Positions 62,324 to 64,000 of a stretch of 64,000 nt of DNA are shown here, piece after piece. A model generated the notes under the pieces. It did no database searches. It was not told the origin of the DNA and saw only the letters and a list, made by a program, of their open reading frames with translations. This DNA comes from Pythium myriotylum (Eukaryota > Oomycota > Peronosporomycetes > Pythiales > Pythiaceae): positions 124,001-188,000 of the forward strand of contig JALJCQ010000024.1 of assembly GCA_023091665.1 (NCBI GenBank), given 5' to 3'. Positions within the stretch are counted from its first letter, which is position 1. Every line of letters begins with the position of its first letter. The position numbers were made by a program, and so were the translations under genes.

Positions 62324-64000
62324 ATGTTCTCCAACTTCAAGCTGCCGGGCACCCACGGGAGCAGCAGCTCCAGCAACGCCGCGGCCAACAACGCCGGCAC
62401 CGGCACGAGCATCTTCAGCTCCATCGGCCTCAACCTCCCGACGGCCTCGAGCTCGGCGAGCTCCCAGTCCAACGGCGACAGCTCGGGCGACACCCCCGCG
62501 AATGGCGCCAGCGACGATCTCCCGCCCGGCTGGCGCGTCATGACAAGCCGCGAGTCGGGCAAAGAGTACTATCTGCACCTTGCGACCGGAGCGCGGCAGT
62601 GGCACAAGCCGACGGATGCAGATGTGCCCAAAGGCCCCGCCGACGCGCAGAAGGCGTCGAACGTGAGCAACGTGATCAGCAGCGGCGTCTCGCGCATGGG
62701 ATTCGGCATCTCCTCCATGCTCAAGCAGGCCAACACACAGTTACAGTCCACGCTGCAGCAAAAAGTGGGCATCTCTTCGTCCACGACGCACGGCGGCAAG
62801 CATAGTGCCGGCCGTGGGCACTCGGATATCGACCGCGAAGGTCAACTGCTTGTCGAAGTCTACGAAAACGAGCGACTCGACGGCAAGCTACAGCCGTCGG
62901 ATCCGAAACGCTACAGCGACCGCAACGCGTCGGGCGGATCCGGGTACGACGAGTTGCCCGAGGGAGATCTCCCAGAAGGCCACGAGTGGGCCACTGAATG
63001 GGAAATTGACCTTAATTACACAGCCGTCGACCGAGATGGCTGGACTTATGCTGCTGACTTTCAAGAAATTGTCCGACTTCTTCAAGAAGACCTCAGCCAT
63101 GCTTCCAGACATCCATCGGATTCGGTGCGTCGCCGCCGCTGGATCCGATACAGCCACGATCTCGGCGCAGAGCGACCGCCATCGTCACCGTCTGCCTCAA
63201 TGGACTCCACTCAGGCACCAAGCGGAAGCTGGGGTAATGACTCGGTTCTCGACAAAGTTGGCAGTGCACCTGAAGGAAGTCTCTTTGACGATTTCGACGA
63301 CGATCCGTTTCATCGAACTGCTCACAAGGAGAAGAAAACCTTTGGTGTCAACATGAAGTTTGCTCATCGCGGTGGAAAAGACAACACGAAGGATTACCAG
63401 AGCGTTAATCTAACTGATGTGAGCTGGCTCGTCAAGGATTCGGACGCAACAGCTGCACCGACGGACGAAATGATGCGTGAAAAGACAGCGAACTTGGAGG
63501 TGCTCAGCTCTGTGCCATTCAATTATTTATGGATAGATGACTCACAATTACTGGAAACTAGGAACGCATCAAAGAAGCGACGGCGAAGTCGATCAAGGTT
63601 GAAAAGGAACTCCGCACTGAACATGAAACAAAAGCGAAGGAGATTGCAGCCCAGCAGAAGAAGCTGGATGCCTTGATCGCTCAGTATAAAAAGGTGCAAC
63701 AAGAGAACGCTACTCTACAGATTAGCGTTGCGTCGCACCGTACCACAGTCGAGGCACTGCGGAAGGAAGCGGTAGGTTGCCATATCTGTCTGCCTGGTTT
63801 TCGGTATCTCATGATGACGACATTTTTGTGCTGGCCTTTGCCATTCTAGACTGAAAAAGACATGCTGTTGGTACGTGGTTGGCAATAGCTAAGAAGAGGG
63901 TACTGGTACTCACATCTTGTGTACCCATCCCAGAACGAAGAACAACGAGCACTGAACGCCGAGATGGCTGCAGCGAACCAGACGCTGGAAGAGAAAGCGA
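62324..64000 (+). CDS. WW-domain + dysferlin-domain (DysF) coiled-coil protein, truncated by window end
   Basis: Open from the ATG at 62324. A Ser/Asn-rich leader is followed by a WW domain (LPPGWRVMTSRESGKEYYLH, then TGARQWHKP). The DysF region has VYENERLDGKLQPSDPKRYS, WATEWEIDLNYTAVDRDGW and the matching half VRRRRWIRY, as in dysferlin, peroxins Pex23/30 and TECPR1. A donor near 63499 leads into a coiled coil (ERIKEATAKSIKVEKELRTE; IAAQQKKLDALIAQYKKVQ). Next is a 21-nt micro-exon at 63850-63870 (TEKDMLL), then NEEQRALNAEMAAANQTLEE at the edge. WW domains bind proline motifs; DysF modules mark membrane repair or peroxisome/autophagy proteins. WW plus DysF is an uncommon pairing. The C-terminus lies outside the window. 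Confidence 0.78.

Overview
The window is gene-dense nuclear DNA of a eukaryote, most likely an oomycete (stramenopile). The evidence is indirect but consistent. Most genes carry GT-AG introns of about 45-70 bp. Spacers are short and GC-rich codons are frequent. There are flagellar genes (a DLEC1-type ASH protein and a mastigoneme-like EGF protein), an NRT2/NarK nitrate transporter, and large stramenopile-style FYVE+GAF proteins. I cannot name the species from sequence alone. No tRNA, rRNA, CRISPR array or intact transposon was seen. Exon joins were worked out by hand from reading frame, splice dinucleotides and family motifs, so individual splice sites are inferences.

Layout. 1-9.7 kb: sterol-glucosyltransferase pseudogene (-), tandem-PH protein (-), twin-CX9C protein with a LEA-like tail (+), PEPCK N-domain-like mitochondrial protein (-), RAD51C-like recombinase (+), mastigoneme-like EGF protein (-), TMEM256/DUF423 protein (-). 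9.8-18.1 kb: large unknown protein with degenerate EF-hands (+), whose last exon overlaps an antisense methyltransferase (-), small basic nucleolar-type protein (+), PFK-2/FBPase-2 with a disabled phosphatase site (+). 18.1-29.2 kb: DLEC1-like protein (-), PEX11 (-), coiled-coil protein (-), nitrate transporter (+). 29.3-40.8 kb: C-terminal-motor kinesin (+), RPS5/uS7 (-) with a possible LTR at its start codon, unknown protein (+), PICOT/GLRX3 with three Grx domains (+), HBS1 (-).

41.4-49.1 kb is a local duplication: FYVE+GAF (+), LigB/DODA dioxygenase (+), FYVE+GAF (-), DODA (+), with strong hairpins in the spacer before the last copy. 49.1-64 kb: METTL6-type tRNA methyltransferase (+), nucleoside hydrolase (-), unknown protein with a receiver-like C-terminus (+), ADCK1-type kinase (-), class IV aminotransferase-like protein (-), NDUFS6 (+), SMP-30-like propeller (+), EXO70 (-), and a WW + dysferlin-domain protein cut by the window end (+).

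There is no operon logic. The genes are mostly housekeeping (mitochondrial, cytoskeletal/flagellar, translation, exocytosis, repair). The most unusual items are the PFK-2/FBPase-2 with its catalytic residues replaced, the kinase-less PEPCK-like protein, the CX9C-LEA fusion, the FYVE/DODA double duplication with a non-canonical FYVE finger, the candidate LTR abutting RPS5, and the receiver-like domain.
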